From assembly GCA_028718065.1 (NCBI GenBank), contig JAQUMP010000167.1, positions 1-7,165 on the forward strand: a stretch of 7,165 nt of DNA, written 5' to 3'. A program made the translations under genes and the position numbers. Each line of letters begins with the position of its first letter. Within the stretch, counting starts at the first letter, position 1. Below, piece by piece: positions 1 through 6,641 of the stretch. Source of the stretch: Chitinivibrionales bacterium (lineage in GTDB: Bacteria; Fibrobacterota; Chitinivibrionia; Chitinivibrionales; FEN-1185). Below the pieces are notes generated by a model, which saw only the letters and a list, made by a program, of their open reading frames with translations, was not told where the DNA came from and did no database searches.

Positions 1-1
1 C

Positions 2-775
2 GGCTACCAGGTCAACAAGGCCGCGCTGCTGCGCGACTGCCGGCGCGCCAATCCGCTTAAAGCGCTCCACTTTCTTTTAGGCGTTCATTGGGAGGAATGG
101 TCACGTGTTCTTTATTATCTGGTTTTTCCACTCCTCTATCCGGAAGTCGGTTACGGTCAGTTTATCATGACGCCCAAGCGCAAAAGGAACTCCTTTTTTG
201 CGCCGGAATTCCTGGCGGGAAACATTGGGCTGGAACCCCTGGAAGAATTACGGAAATTCAAGGTCGGCAACGAGAGCGCCGGCGATCTGGTCCTGCGGCT
301 TTACTGCAAAACATATTTGCCCACGCTGCTCGCCCAGGAGGATAAAATGAGCATGGCGCATTCGGTGGAATCGCGCACGCCCCTGTGCGACAACCGGCTC
401 GTTGACCTGGCGCTGGGGTTATCGCACGAAGTAAAGCTGCACGGCTCACAGCTTAAAGCCATACCGCGCGCGGCCATGCGTTCGGTCCTTCCGCCCGCTT
501 TATTTGCCCAGCCCAAGCGGGGATTTCCGACGCCGTTTGCGCGGTGGTATCGGAAGGAACCGCTGCGGTCGTTTCTGGGCGATTTACTTATGAGCAAGGG
601 AAGCCGCGATCGGGGGCTTTTTAAGGCGGCGGCCATGCAAAAGCTGCTGGAGCGCAACCGGCGCTCGCGCACGGATACCCTGCGGGATTACGCCAATGCC
701 AACTGTTTATATTCCGCCAGCATGGTGGAATTATGGTTTTTAACTTTCATCGATCAAAAACCATGGAAACAATAA
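2..775 (+). CDS. Asparagine synthase (glutamine-hydrolysing)-type protein, C-terminal part, 5' truncated by window edge
   Basis: The reading frame is open from base 2 to the TAA at 773-775 (257 residues), so the gene starts upstream of the window. An internal ATG at 167 is not the real start, because the family-like sequence continues upstream of it to the edge. The part present is the C-terminal half of the synthetase domain, which activates a carboxylate as an acyl-adenylate with ATP and receives ammonia from an N-terminal glutaminase domain. Seen: Gly-Tyr at the very edge, probably the end of the family's ELFGGY motif; the block DKMSMAHSVESRTP from 341, with downstream LCDNRLVD; and PKRGFPTP at 512-535, with the conserved Lys-Arg-Gly-Phe. 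The N-terminal Cys-type glutaminase domain and the pyrophosphate loop should lie upstream. Members beside biosynthetic enzymes often amidate natural products or glycans rather than make free asparagine, so the substrate is open. The gene overlaps the next one and is probably in the same operon. Confidence 0.93.
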   Translation, partial: GYQVNKAALLRDCRRANPLKALHFLLGVHWEEWSRVLYYLVFPLLYPEVGYGQFIMTPKRKRNSFFAPEFLAGNIGLEPLEELRKFKVGNESAGDLVLRLYCKTYLPTLLAQEDKMSMAHSVESRTPLCDNRLVDLALGLSHEVKLHGSQLKAIPRAAMRSVLPPALFAQPKRGFPTPFARWYRKEPLRSFLGDLLMSKGSRDRGLFKAAAMQKLLERNRRSRTDTLRDYANANCLYSASMVELWFLTFIDQKPWKQ

Positions 776-2196
776 TATCATTGGTCAATACGCCGCTTTC
801 GCGCAAAGGGCTTTACGGCGCCTGGGACCTTTCGGCGCTGGATAGCGTCATGCCGCCCCTGGGGTTGCTCTCGCTGGCGGCGGTCGTGCGCCAAGCGGGT
901 CACGGTGTTACGATTATAGACGCATTTGCCAACGGCTTGACCGCTGCGCAAACTGCTGCAACGGTCCTCAAAGATCGGCCTGCAATCGTGGGCCTGAGCG
1001 CCACCACGCCCACGATCGGCACTGCGGCCGAAATCGCCCATATCCTTAAACAGCGGTCTCCCGGAATTATAACGGTAATCGGCGGCGCGCACCTGAGCGC
1101 CGTGCCGGAAGAGACCATGCGTGCGTTTGCGGATTTTGACATCGGCGTCATCGGCGAGGCGGAACAAACAATTGTTCCCTTGATAAATGCCAGTTGTTCC
1201 TCCGCGCGCGATTTTTCCGGGGTGGAAGGGATTATCTATCGGGAGCGCGGCGCGCTCAAAAAAACGGCGGCGCGCCCGCCGATTGCGGACCTCGACGCAT
1301 TGCCCCTGCCGGCCTGGGACCTGCTGCCGTCGCTCGGCAAGCCTTACCATATGTCAATTGTGGGCACGCGCTCGGCCCGCGCCACCGCGCTCATGACCTC
1401 GCGCGGCTGCCCGGGTCAATGCGCCTTCTGCGACACGCGCGTACACGGCGCGCGCTTTCGCGCCTTGAGCAGCGACTACGTGTTGCGCATGATCGAACAG
1501 ATGATAGCAACCTACGGTATCCGGGATTTTTTGCTCTACGATGATACCTTTGTCGTAAATCGTAAACGACTCGAAGAAATTTGCCGGGGAATCATCGAAC
1601 GTCGCCTGCGCATTTCCTGGAGCTGTTGCGCCCGCGTGGATATGGTCAATCCGCAGATGCTGGCGCTCATGAAAAAGGCGGGTTGCTGGCAGATCGAATA
1701 CGGCATCGAAAGCGGCAGTCCGGCCATTCTGGAAAGAATGGGCAAGAATATTACCAAGGAGCAGATCAGGAATGCGCTTACCTGGACCAAACAGGTCGGC
1801 ATCATGACGCGCGGTAATTTTATTTTTGGTTATATCGGCGAAACCAAAGAAACCCTCGCCGAGACGTTGCGTTTTTTGCTGGAATTGGACCTCGATTTGT
1901 TTCAGCAGACGTTTTTAACGCCCTATCCCGGCTCGGCCGTTTATGCGCAGATTGAGGCAGCCGGAGAGGCGCAGCTTGCCTGGGAGACACTCAATAATAT
2001 GACCATAAACTTCGTCCCGCATGGATTGACAAAAGACGACCTTGAGGCTTTTTCGCGCAAAGCGTTCAAAAAGTTCTACCTGCGTCCGCGCATTGCGGCT
2101 GCGCATTTGCGTAGACTGCGCACTCCGCAGGATATGTACCGGCTTTTGGTGGAAATAACGGCGTTCCTTAAAACCGTGGGAGGGAAACGCCCATGA
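763..2196 (+). CDS. Cobalamin-binding (B12-binding domain) radical SAM protein, first of a tandem pair
   Basis: Predicted 477 residues from ATG 763. The layout is that of class B cobalamin-dependent radical SAM enzymes (BchE and P-methylase type): an N-terminal B12-binding Rossmann domain, a radical SAM barrel, and a C-terminal helical tail. The B12 part covers about residues 5-150, with PPLG at 31-34, a strand ending in Asp53, and a GGAH turn near 106. As usual for this class, I see no DxHxxG cobalt-ligand motif. The [4Fe-4S]/SAM motif CPGQCAFC has cysteines 216, 220 and 223, followed by YDDTF and by GIESG at 314-318. The tail carries FYLRPR, typical of the group. ATG 763 overlaps the previous gene by 13 bases and fits the usual N-terminus, but has no clear Shine-Dalgarno. 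ATG 733, with GGTGGA at 724-729, would add 10 residues. Such enzymes perform methylations, ring formations or other radical reactions on unactivated carbon. The substrate here is unknown. Confidence 0.9.
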   Translation: METIISLVNTPLSRKGLYGAWDLSALDSVMPPLGLLSLAAVVRQAGHGVTIIDAFANGLTAAQTAATVLKDRPAIVGLSATTPTIGTAAEIAHILKQRSPGIITVIGGAHLSAVPEETMRAFADFDIGVIGEAEQTIVPLINASCSSARDFSGVEGIIYRERGALKKTAARPPIADLDALPLPAWDLLPSLGKPYHMSIVGTRSARATALMTSRGCPGQCAFCDTRVHGARFRALSSDYVLRMIEQMIATYGIRDFLLYDDTFVVNRKRLEEICRGIIERRLRISWSCCARVDMVNPQMLALMKKAGCWQIEYGIESGSPAILERMGKNITKEQIRNALTWTKQVGIMTRGNFIFGYIGETKETLAETLRFLLELDLDLFQQTFLTPYPGSAVYAQIEAAGEAQLAWETLNNMTINFVPHGLTKDDLEAFSRKAFKKFYLRPRIAAAHLRRLRTPQDMYRLLVEITAFLKTVGGKRP

Positions 2197-3611
2197 AGCG
2201 CCTCTCGGTGCTGCTGCTGTTTCCTCCCGCGCGTCAAGGGGTGCGCTCGCTTTTCCTTCAGACCGCGGGAAGCGGCATCGGCCATAAACCGCCGCTGGGG
2301 ATTCTTTTAATTGCCGCGTACCTTAAGGCCCATTCCGGCCACACGGTAACGCTGTGGGACCTTGACACTCAAGAGCAAAGCGAAGTCGACCTGGCGGCAA
2401 ACTTGAAGGCCCTCAAGCCGGACGTTGTGGGCATAAGCGCCTGGACGGATTTTTGGTATCCGGTAACGGCTGTCCTGGGCATCGTCAAAAATGTTCTGCC
2501 GCAGGTCCATTGCGTGGTGGGCGGTCCTCATGCGGGGGTTTTCCCGCGCGAAACCTTGACAAATGCCCTGGTGGATTCGGTTGTTCTGGGCGATGGCGAA
2601 GTCCCGTTTTTAAACCTGCTCAACCATCTTGCCGGAGGAGAGCCGCTTTTGCCGCGGGGCGTTTATTGCAAGGCCGACGGGGTCCCGGAAAAATTTGAAT
2701 GTTTTACCCAGGAAAATCTCGATGAACTGGCTCCGCCGGACCGGAGCATGCTGCCCTTGCGGGGTTACACCTCGCTTTTGGCCCGGCGCCGGACCATAAC
2801 CACGATGATTACCAGCCGCGGTTGCCCCTTTCATTGTATCTATTGTAAACTCGATTTCCAGAAACCGCACCTGCGCAGCGCCTCCCTGGTCGTTGAGGAA
2901 ATGGCGCAAATTCGCGCGCTTGGCATTCGGGAAATCGAAATTTACGACGATACGTTTACGTGGTCAAAACAGCGGCTCACGGATATCTGCGAGGAACTTA
3001 TCCGTTGCAAACTCGGGCTTGAATGGTCGGTGCGCGACCGGGTTACCATGGCCGATCCGCAAATGTATGCGCTCATGCGCCGGGCGGGATGCAGGCGGAT
3101 CCACTTGGGGATCGAATCCGGCAATGCGGTCGTGCTTGAGCGCATTAAAAAAAAGATTACACCGGATCAAGCCCTATCCGCCGTAAGAGCCGCAAAAAAG
3201 GCGGGCCTTAAGGTGCTTGCGTATTACCTGTTCGGCTTGCCGGGCGAGGGCCGCAAAGAAATCGAGGAGACTATACGGTTTGCGCTTGCGCTGGATACAA
3301 ATTACGCCGAATTCAATATCGCCATTCCGTATCCCGGAACGCAAATGTATCAGGACGGCTTGTCGCGCGGAATATTTACCGGCGATTACTGGGCTGAATT
3401 CGCCGTGGCTCCCACGCCCGATTTTACCGTGCCGCGCTTGTATGAGGAGTTCTTATCGCGCGCCGAACTCGTGGAATTCCGCAACCGTGCCACGCGGCAA
3501 TTTTATTTTAGACCAAAGGTCCTGGTGCGCGAACTGCTTGGCTGCCGCACCCTGGGTGAATTCGGGAAAAAAGCGGCCATGGGTTTGAATCTGCTGCGGC
3601 AGGCGCGATAA
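2193..3611 (+). CDS. Cobalamin-binding (B12-binding domain) radical SAM protein, second of a tandem pair
   Basis: 472 residues. ATG 2193 overlaps the previous TGA by four bases (ATGA) and has a strong Shine-Dalgarno, GTGGGAGGG at about 2177-2184, eight bases upstream, so the start is secure and probably translationally coupled. The domain order matches its neighbour. The N-terminal B12-binding fold begins LLLFPPAR, with PPLG at 33-36, Asp56 and a GGPHAGVFP turn near residue 110. The radical SAM motif is CPFHCIYC (Cys211, 215, 218), followed by YDDTF, GIESG at 306-310, and FYFRPK near the C-terminus. The two genes are clearly paralogous across the barrel (TSRGCP, YDDTF, PQM-ALM--AGC, GIESG, FGxxGE, PYPG), but they differ around the cluster, the Arg/Asp-rich strand and the tail, so they probably do different steps. 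Cytoplasmic; needs SAM, a reductant and probably cobalamin. The exact reaction is unknown; a methyltransferase is the commonest outcome in this family. Confidence 0.9.
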   Translation: MKRLSVLLLFPPARQGVRSLFLQTAGSGIGHKPPLGILLIAAYLKAHSGHTVTLWDLDTQEQSEVDLAANLKALKPDVVGISAWTDFWYPVTAVLGIVKNVLPQVHCVVGGPHAGVFPRETLTNALVDSVVLGDGEVPFLNLLNHLAGGEPLLPRGVYCKADGVPEKFECFTQENLDELAPPDRSMLPLRGYTSLLARRRTITTMITSRGCPFHCIYCKLDFQKPHLRSASLVVEEMAQIRALGIREIEIYDDTFTWSKQRLTDICEELIRCKLGLEWSVRDRVTMADPQMYALMRRAGCRRIHLGIESGNAVVLERIKKKITPDQALSAVRAAKKAGLKVLAYYLFGLPGEGRKEIEETIRFALALDTNYAEFNIAIPYPGTQMYQDGLSRGIFTGDYWAEFAVAPTPDFTVPRLYEEFLSRAELVEFRNRATRQFYFRPKVLVRELLGCRTLGEFGKKAAMGLNLLRQAR

Positions 3612-3711
3612 GAATTTAAAAACGACCGCATTTGCGGCTTCGCGGCAGGAAACATATTTTTAATCAGGCCTATAAAATTTACAAATTGCAATAAAGGATT
3701 CCGTACAACCC
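3612..3711. other. Intergenic region between the radical SAM pair and the glycosyltransferase
   Basis: This 100-base gap holds a short GC-rich dyad (CCGC at 3626-3629, ATTT loop, GCGG at 3634-3637) with a competing pairing to GCGG at 3642-3645. The nearest T run (3656-3661) is nearly 20 bases beyond the first stem, so this is not a convincing intrinsic terminator. An AT-rich box, TATAAA at 3671-3676, could be a -10 element, but there is no recognisable -35 about 17 bases upstream. AAAGGA at 3693-3698 is the probable ribosome-binding site of the glycosyltransferase, at a rather long spacing of 13 bases. The region could separate two transcription units or simply be a loose operon junction. Confidence 0.3.
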
Positions 3712-4689
3712 ATGAAAGTTTCCATCGTCTGTCCCTTTTATAACGAAGAAAAAATCATCGCGGCCGCCTTGGCGACCATGCTTAAAAACCTGTCCGTTTT
3801 GCCCTACGACTGGGAATTGATCGCGGTGAACGACGGTTCGCAGGACAATTCCTTGACAATAGCAAATGAACTGGCGCAACAGCATGAGCGCCTTACGGTT
3901 GTTGGCTACCTTAAGAACCGGGGCCGTGGCTATGCCCTGCGATTCGGCATCAATGCGGCGCAGGGCGCCATCGTGGTGACCACCGAAATCGATTGCTCGT
4001 GGGGTGAGCATATTGTCGAGCAAATCGTGGCGGCATTTGAGCGCAATCCGGGAAGCGATATCGTTATTGCCTCGCCCCATTTGCCCGGTGGCGGGTATCG
4101 CAATGTGCCGTGGCAGCGGGTTTTAATAAGTCGCATCGGCAACCGCATCGTCCGCTTTGGCCTGTCGCACCGTATTACCATGAGCACCGGCATGACGCGC
4201 GGATACCGGCGCGCAAAGTTCCTGGCTTTGCCGCTGGTTGAAAACGGCAAAGAGGTCCATCTGGAAATTGTAAACAAGGCCATCGCCCTCGGCTACGATA
4301 TCATCGAAATACCCGCGCTTCTTTCCTGGCAAAAAAATGCGGCTTCCGGCGCGCGGCAATCGTCCACCAAAATCAACAAAACGATCAATTCACATCTGCT
4401 GTACTGCATGCTGGCCGATCCTATCCGCTATTTTTGGCCGCTGGGAAGCTTGTTTGTCGCCCTCTCTTTTGCAAACCTGCTCTGGGGTCTGGTCCGGCTT
4501 GCGTCCGGCCAAGTCGCCATCTATGTATCGCTCTTGAGCCTTTTGTTTCTGCTCCTGGGAGGTTTCTGTTTCGCCTTTGGGGTGCTTACGGCTCAGTTGC
4601 GCGAAAACCAGAAGGAATTATGGCGGATCCAAAGCCGCCAGCTCCTCTCCGAAAATGTCAAAAATGACGTTGGTATAAATTATTTTTAA
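3712..4689 (+). CDS. Family 2 glycosyltransferase, membrane-anchored, dolichyl/polyprenyl-phosphate glycosyltransferase-like
   Basis: 325 residues. The N-terminal GT-A domain (about 1-230) shows the GT2 hallmarks: SIVCPFYNEE (NEE at 11-13), VNDGSQD at 39-45 and KNRGRGYALRFG at 68-79, the last like the nucleotide-sugar binding stretch of dolichyl-phosphate mannose synthases. The usual metal-binding DxD (DADLS in the DPM family) appears as Glu92-Ile-Asp94-Cys-Ser. Two strongly hydrophobic segments near 243-263 and 268-294, separated by a short polar turn, are membrane helices, as in GtrB/DPM-type enzymes with C-terminal anchors. The likely role is transfer of a sugar from a nucleotide donor to a lipid phosphate on the inner face of the cytoplasmic membrane, feeding a glycosylation, O-antigen or other envelope pathway. 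The sugar and lipid are not predictable. ATG 3712 is the only plausible start. It lies in the same direction as the radical SAM genes upstream and 40 bases before dapF. Confidence 0.9.
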   Translation: MKVSIVCPFYNEEKIIAAALATMLKNLSVLPYDWELIAVNDGSQDNSLTIANELAQQHERLTVVGYLKNRGRGYALRFGINAAQGAIVVTTEIDCSWGEHIVEQIVAAFERNPGSDIVIASPHLPGGGYRNVPWQRVLISRIGNRIVRFGLSHRITMSTGMTRGYRRAKFLALPLVENGKEVHLEIVNKAIALGYDIIEIPALLSWQKNAASGARQSSTKINKTINSHLLYCMLADPIRYFWPLGSLFVALSFANLLWGLVRLASGQVAIYVSLLSLLFLLLGGFCFAFGVLTAQLRENQKELWRIQSRQLLSENVKNDVGINYF

Positions 4690-4729
4690 GCATGTTCGCG
4701 GCAATAACAGGATACAAAGGAACCAGGCC

Positions 4730-5557
4730 ATGCAATTCGTTAAAATGGAAGGCTGCGCCAACGATTTCATCGTGAGCGATGATCTTGACGAAGGCGATAT
4801 ACCGGGGCTGGTGCGGCGGGCGCCCGGCCTGTGCGACCGGCGGCGCGGAATCGGCGCCGACGGCATTATCGGTGTTCTGCATTCCTCGCGGGCCGATGTT
4901 GCCATGCGCATTATTAACGCCGACGGCAGCGAGCCGGAAATGTGCGGTAACGGCATCCGTTGCGTAGCGCTTTTTTGCCGCCGCAAAGGCTTGAGCGATC
5001 GAAATGCACTGTCGATCGAAACCGCAGCAGGTCTGATTAAAACCGAATTTATCGGCGACCAGGTTCGGGTAAATATGGGCACGCCGATACTCGCGGCGCG
5101 GGAAATTCCGGTAGCGCGCGACAGCGGCGAAACGGTAATAATGGAAAAACTCCCGGTGGGGGACAGAACATTTTATATAACCGCCGTTTCCATGGGCAAT
5201 CCTCATGCCGTAATCTACGCCGATGCGCTCACCGACGAGTTGGTACTTACTTACGGCAAACAAATTGAGTCGCACCCGTTTTTTCCAAAAAAAACCAATG
5301 TCGAATTTATTGCCGTGCGTTCCCCGGCCGAACTTGACATGCGCGTATATGAGCGCGGCTGCGGCGAGACCATGGCCTGCGGCACCGGCGCCTGCGCCGC
5401 CGTGGTGGCGGGGGTGCTAAATAAAAAAAACGGCAAGGCCGTTACCGTGCATTTGCGCGGCGGCGATCTTTTTATTGAATGGGACGGACAAAAGGGAAGC
5501 CCGGTTTATATGACCGGCCCGGCGCAGTGGGTCTTTGAAGGAAGCATTACCCTATGA
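4730..5557 (+). CDS. dapF: Diaminopimelate epimerase
   Basis: 275 residues, the usual length of DapF. The enzyme interconverts LL- and meso-2,6-diaminopimelate without a cofactor, using two cysteines as acid and base, and supplies meso-DAP for lysine and peptidoglycan. Both catalytic cysteines are present: Cys72 in NADGSEPEMCGNGIRC and Cys217 in GETMACGTGACAA. Asn11 (in GCANDF), Glu208 and Arg209 align with substrate-binding residues known from the Haemophilus enzyme, and SMGNPHAV is the conserved mid-protein stretch. The N-terminal MEGCAND replaces the more common MHGxGND, but the key Asn is kept. ATG 4730 has AAAGGA at 4716-4721, eight bases upstream. The enzyme looks fully functional and is cytoplasmic. 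It is separated by 40 bases from the glycosyltransferase and overlaps the next gene by four bases (ATGA). No other dap gene is in the window. Confidence 0.97.
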   Translation: MQFVKMEGCANDFIVSDDLDEGDIPGLVRRAPGLCDRRRGIGADGIIGVLHSSRADVAMRIINADGSEPEMCGNGIRCVALFCRRKGLSDRNALSIETAAGLIKTEFIGDQVRVNMGTPILAAREIPVARDSGETVIMEKLPVGDRTFYITAVSMGNPHAVIYADALTDELVLTYGKQIESHPFFPKKTNVEFIAVRSPAELDMRVYERGCGETMACGTGACAAVVAGVLNKKNGKAVTVHLRGGDLFIEWDGQKGSPVYMTGPAQWVFEGSITL

Positions 5558-5829
5558 GTTATTTTGAAGTGGGGATGCTGGTCTGTTTTGGGATCAGTTG
5601 GCCTTTCTCGATCATAAAAACGCTGCGGACCCGTTGCACGGCCGGTAAAAGCGCTCTCTTTTTGTCAATCGTGGCGCTGGGGTATGGTTTCGGCATTGCG
5701 CACAAGGCGCTGTGCGCCTGCGACAAAGTCATAGTATTGTATATTGTCAATCTGCTCCTGGTACTTACGGATTTGTTTTTATATTTTCATTATCGTGAAC
5801 CAACGGCGCCAGTTGGGCCGCCAGCGTAA
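5554..5829 (+). CDS. Small three-helix membrane protein, SemiSWEET/PQ-loop-like
   Basis: 91 residues with three hydrophobic segments near 5-20, 33-50 and 57-78, and a short polar tail. I cannot assign a named family with certainty. The pattern follows that of PQ-loop half-transporters (SemiSWEETs, about 85-95 residues): helix 1 ends in a Pro-containing motif followed by IIKTLRTR, then a Gly-Lys-Ser turn, a helix containing GYGFGIAHK, and a third helix ending LYFHYR. Where SemiSWEETs have Pro-Gln, this protein has Trp-Pro-Phe-Ser. If the relation holds, it would work as a dimer in the cytoplasmic membrane moving a small solute, but function is not shown. ATG 5554 overlaps the dapF stop by four bases and GAAGGA lies at 5537-5542, so translation is probably coupled to dapF. 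The last 65 bases overlap the 3' end of rsmE on the other strand, which codes there for the end of helix 3 and the tail. Confidence 0.75.
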   Translation: MSYFEVGMLVCFGISWPFSIIKTLRTRCTAGKSALFLSIVALGYGFGIAHKALCACDKVIVLYIVNLLLVLTDLFLYFHYREPTAPVGPPA

Positions 5830-6511
5830 GCGCGGCGAGCTCCGTGCGCAGCCGGAAGGCCCCAAGTTTTACAAACACGGCCCCGCGCTCCCGGAAACAT
5901 TGCATTTCCCGCTCCGAAAATCCGCCCGGCGGGCCGATAAAACAGGCAATGGTTTCCCGCTGGGCAATCATGGCGCGCTCAAGCATTTGCCCGCCCACGT
6001 CCGCAACCAGGGCCAAACCCGAGACGCAACTCAGGGCATCTTTAAATTCGCGAGGTTTTTCCAGCACCGCAAACCAGGGATTATATGACTGCTTACCGGC
6101 GATGATGATTTTTTCCTCAAACCGGCGCGAAAGTTTTTCCCAATCCTCTTTCCACCAGCCCTTCTGGCAAAAATCGCACTCCATTGGAATAATTTTGCCG
6201 GCGCCCAGAGGCGCCAGGGCCTCAAGGGCATATTCAAAACAATTTTTGTCCGGAATGCCGATAAAAAACCAGGTTGATTTTACGGAAGGCGGACATTGTT
6301 TTTGAGCGGTAATATCGCATTCGCAGCCTGAATCTGTAAAGGAAACGATCGTGCAATTAAAAAGCGATCCCGTACCGTCGGTAACGGTAATGTCTTCTCC
6401 CGTTAAGAGCCGCAATACGCTGCGCGCATGGTGCGTCTCGCGTGCATCCAGAATAATCCGGTCGTTTTCCCGGTTACGGCTATAAAACAAATAGTGGCTT
6501 GACTTGTTCAT
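5765..6511 (-). CDS. rsmE: 16S rRNA (uracil1498-N3)-methyltransferase, RsmE family
   Basis: 248 residues from ATG 6509-6511, the family's normal length. RsmE methylates N3 of U1498 in helix 44 of 16S rRNA within assembled 30S subunits, using SAM bound in a SPOUT trefoil knot. Seen: an N-terminal PUA-like domain with HHARSVLRL (27-35), Gly38 and DGTG (45-48); then a SPOUT domain with LAPLGAGKIIP (99-109), a KQS element (140-142), FIGPPGGFSE (192-200) and LGAFRLRTELAAL (216-228). Two motif details are unusual: GPPGG in place of the family's usual GPEGG, and FRLRTEL in place of the usual RILRTET. The frame stays open upstream to an ATG at 6641-6643, but those 44 extra residues are unlike the family and lie over a promoter for the divergent gene. 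The chosen start has GGAA seven bases upstream. The gene is convergent with the small membrane protein gene and overlaps it by 65 bases at the 3' ends. Confidence 0.93.
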   Translation of the reverse strand: MNKSSHYLFYSRNRENDRIILDARETHHARSVLRLLTGEDITVTDGTGSLFNCTIVSFTDSGCECDITAQKQCPPSVKSTWFFIGIPDKNCFEYALEALAPLGAGKIIPMECDFCQKGWWKEDWEKLSRRFEEKIIIAGKQSYNPWFAVLEKPREFKDALSCVSGLALVADVGGQMLERAMIAQRETIACFIGPPGGFSEREMQCFRERGAVFVKLGAFRLRTELAALTLAAQLAPLVHDNENIKTNP

Positions 6512-6532
6512 ACTATGTTCCGGCGATAACCC

Positions 6533-6561
6533 TTGTCCGAAACCGCCCGGATTGCTATAAT
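6533..6561 (+). promoter_or_regulatory. Predicted sigma70-type promoter for the rightward membrane protein gene
   Basis: In the 130-base divergent region there is a perfect -10 hexamer, TATAAT, at 6556-6561. Exactly 17 bases upstream is TTGTCC (6533-6538), which matches four of six bases of the -35 consensus. Transcription would start near 6568 and give a leader of about 74 bases before ATG 6642. A small dyad, TGCT/AGCA (6553-6556 and 6563-6566), brackets the -10, but it is too short to be called an operator. Predicted only; the match is good for a housekeeping promoter. Confidence 0.5.
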
Positions 6562-6641
6562 CAGCAGTGTCGTGGTATGCTTTTGTTTTGGAACCCGCTG
6601 AACGAAAAATATGTTTTTTTTGGTAAAAAGCAAGGCCTGTC

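Noticed and set aside
778..1350. Long - strand open frame opposite the first radical SAM gene
   Set aside because: Its predicted product is Arg-rich, low in hydrophobic pattern and without recognisable motifs, as expected for the antisense of a G+C-rich gene with clear family motifs.
3626..3661. Intrinsic terminator after the second radical SAM gene
   Set aside because: The stem is only four or five base pairs and the T run lies well away from the stem, not directly after it.
4658..5275. Long - strand open frame opposite dapF
   Set aside because: DapF on the + strand has all catalytic motifs. The opposite frame has no recognisable domain and no sensible start context.
5800..5816. CCAAC/GTTGG hairpin near the convergent gene ends as a bidirectional terminator
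   Set aside because: The stem is short, there is no T tract on either strand, and the stretch lies inside two coding sequences.
5844..6305. + strand open frame opposite rsmE
   Set aside because: RsmE motifs on the - strand account for the whole region. The + frame is low in recognisable structure and is an antisense shadow.
6606..6633. Possible - strand promoter for rsmE (TTGCTT at 6628-6633, 16 bases, TATTTT at 6606-6611)
   Set aside because: Both hexamers are weak and lie in an A/T-rich tract where such matches arise by chance. It is possible but not supportable as a call.
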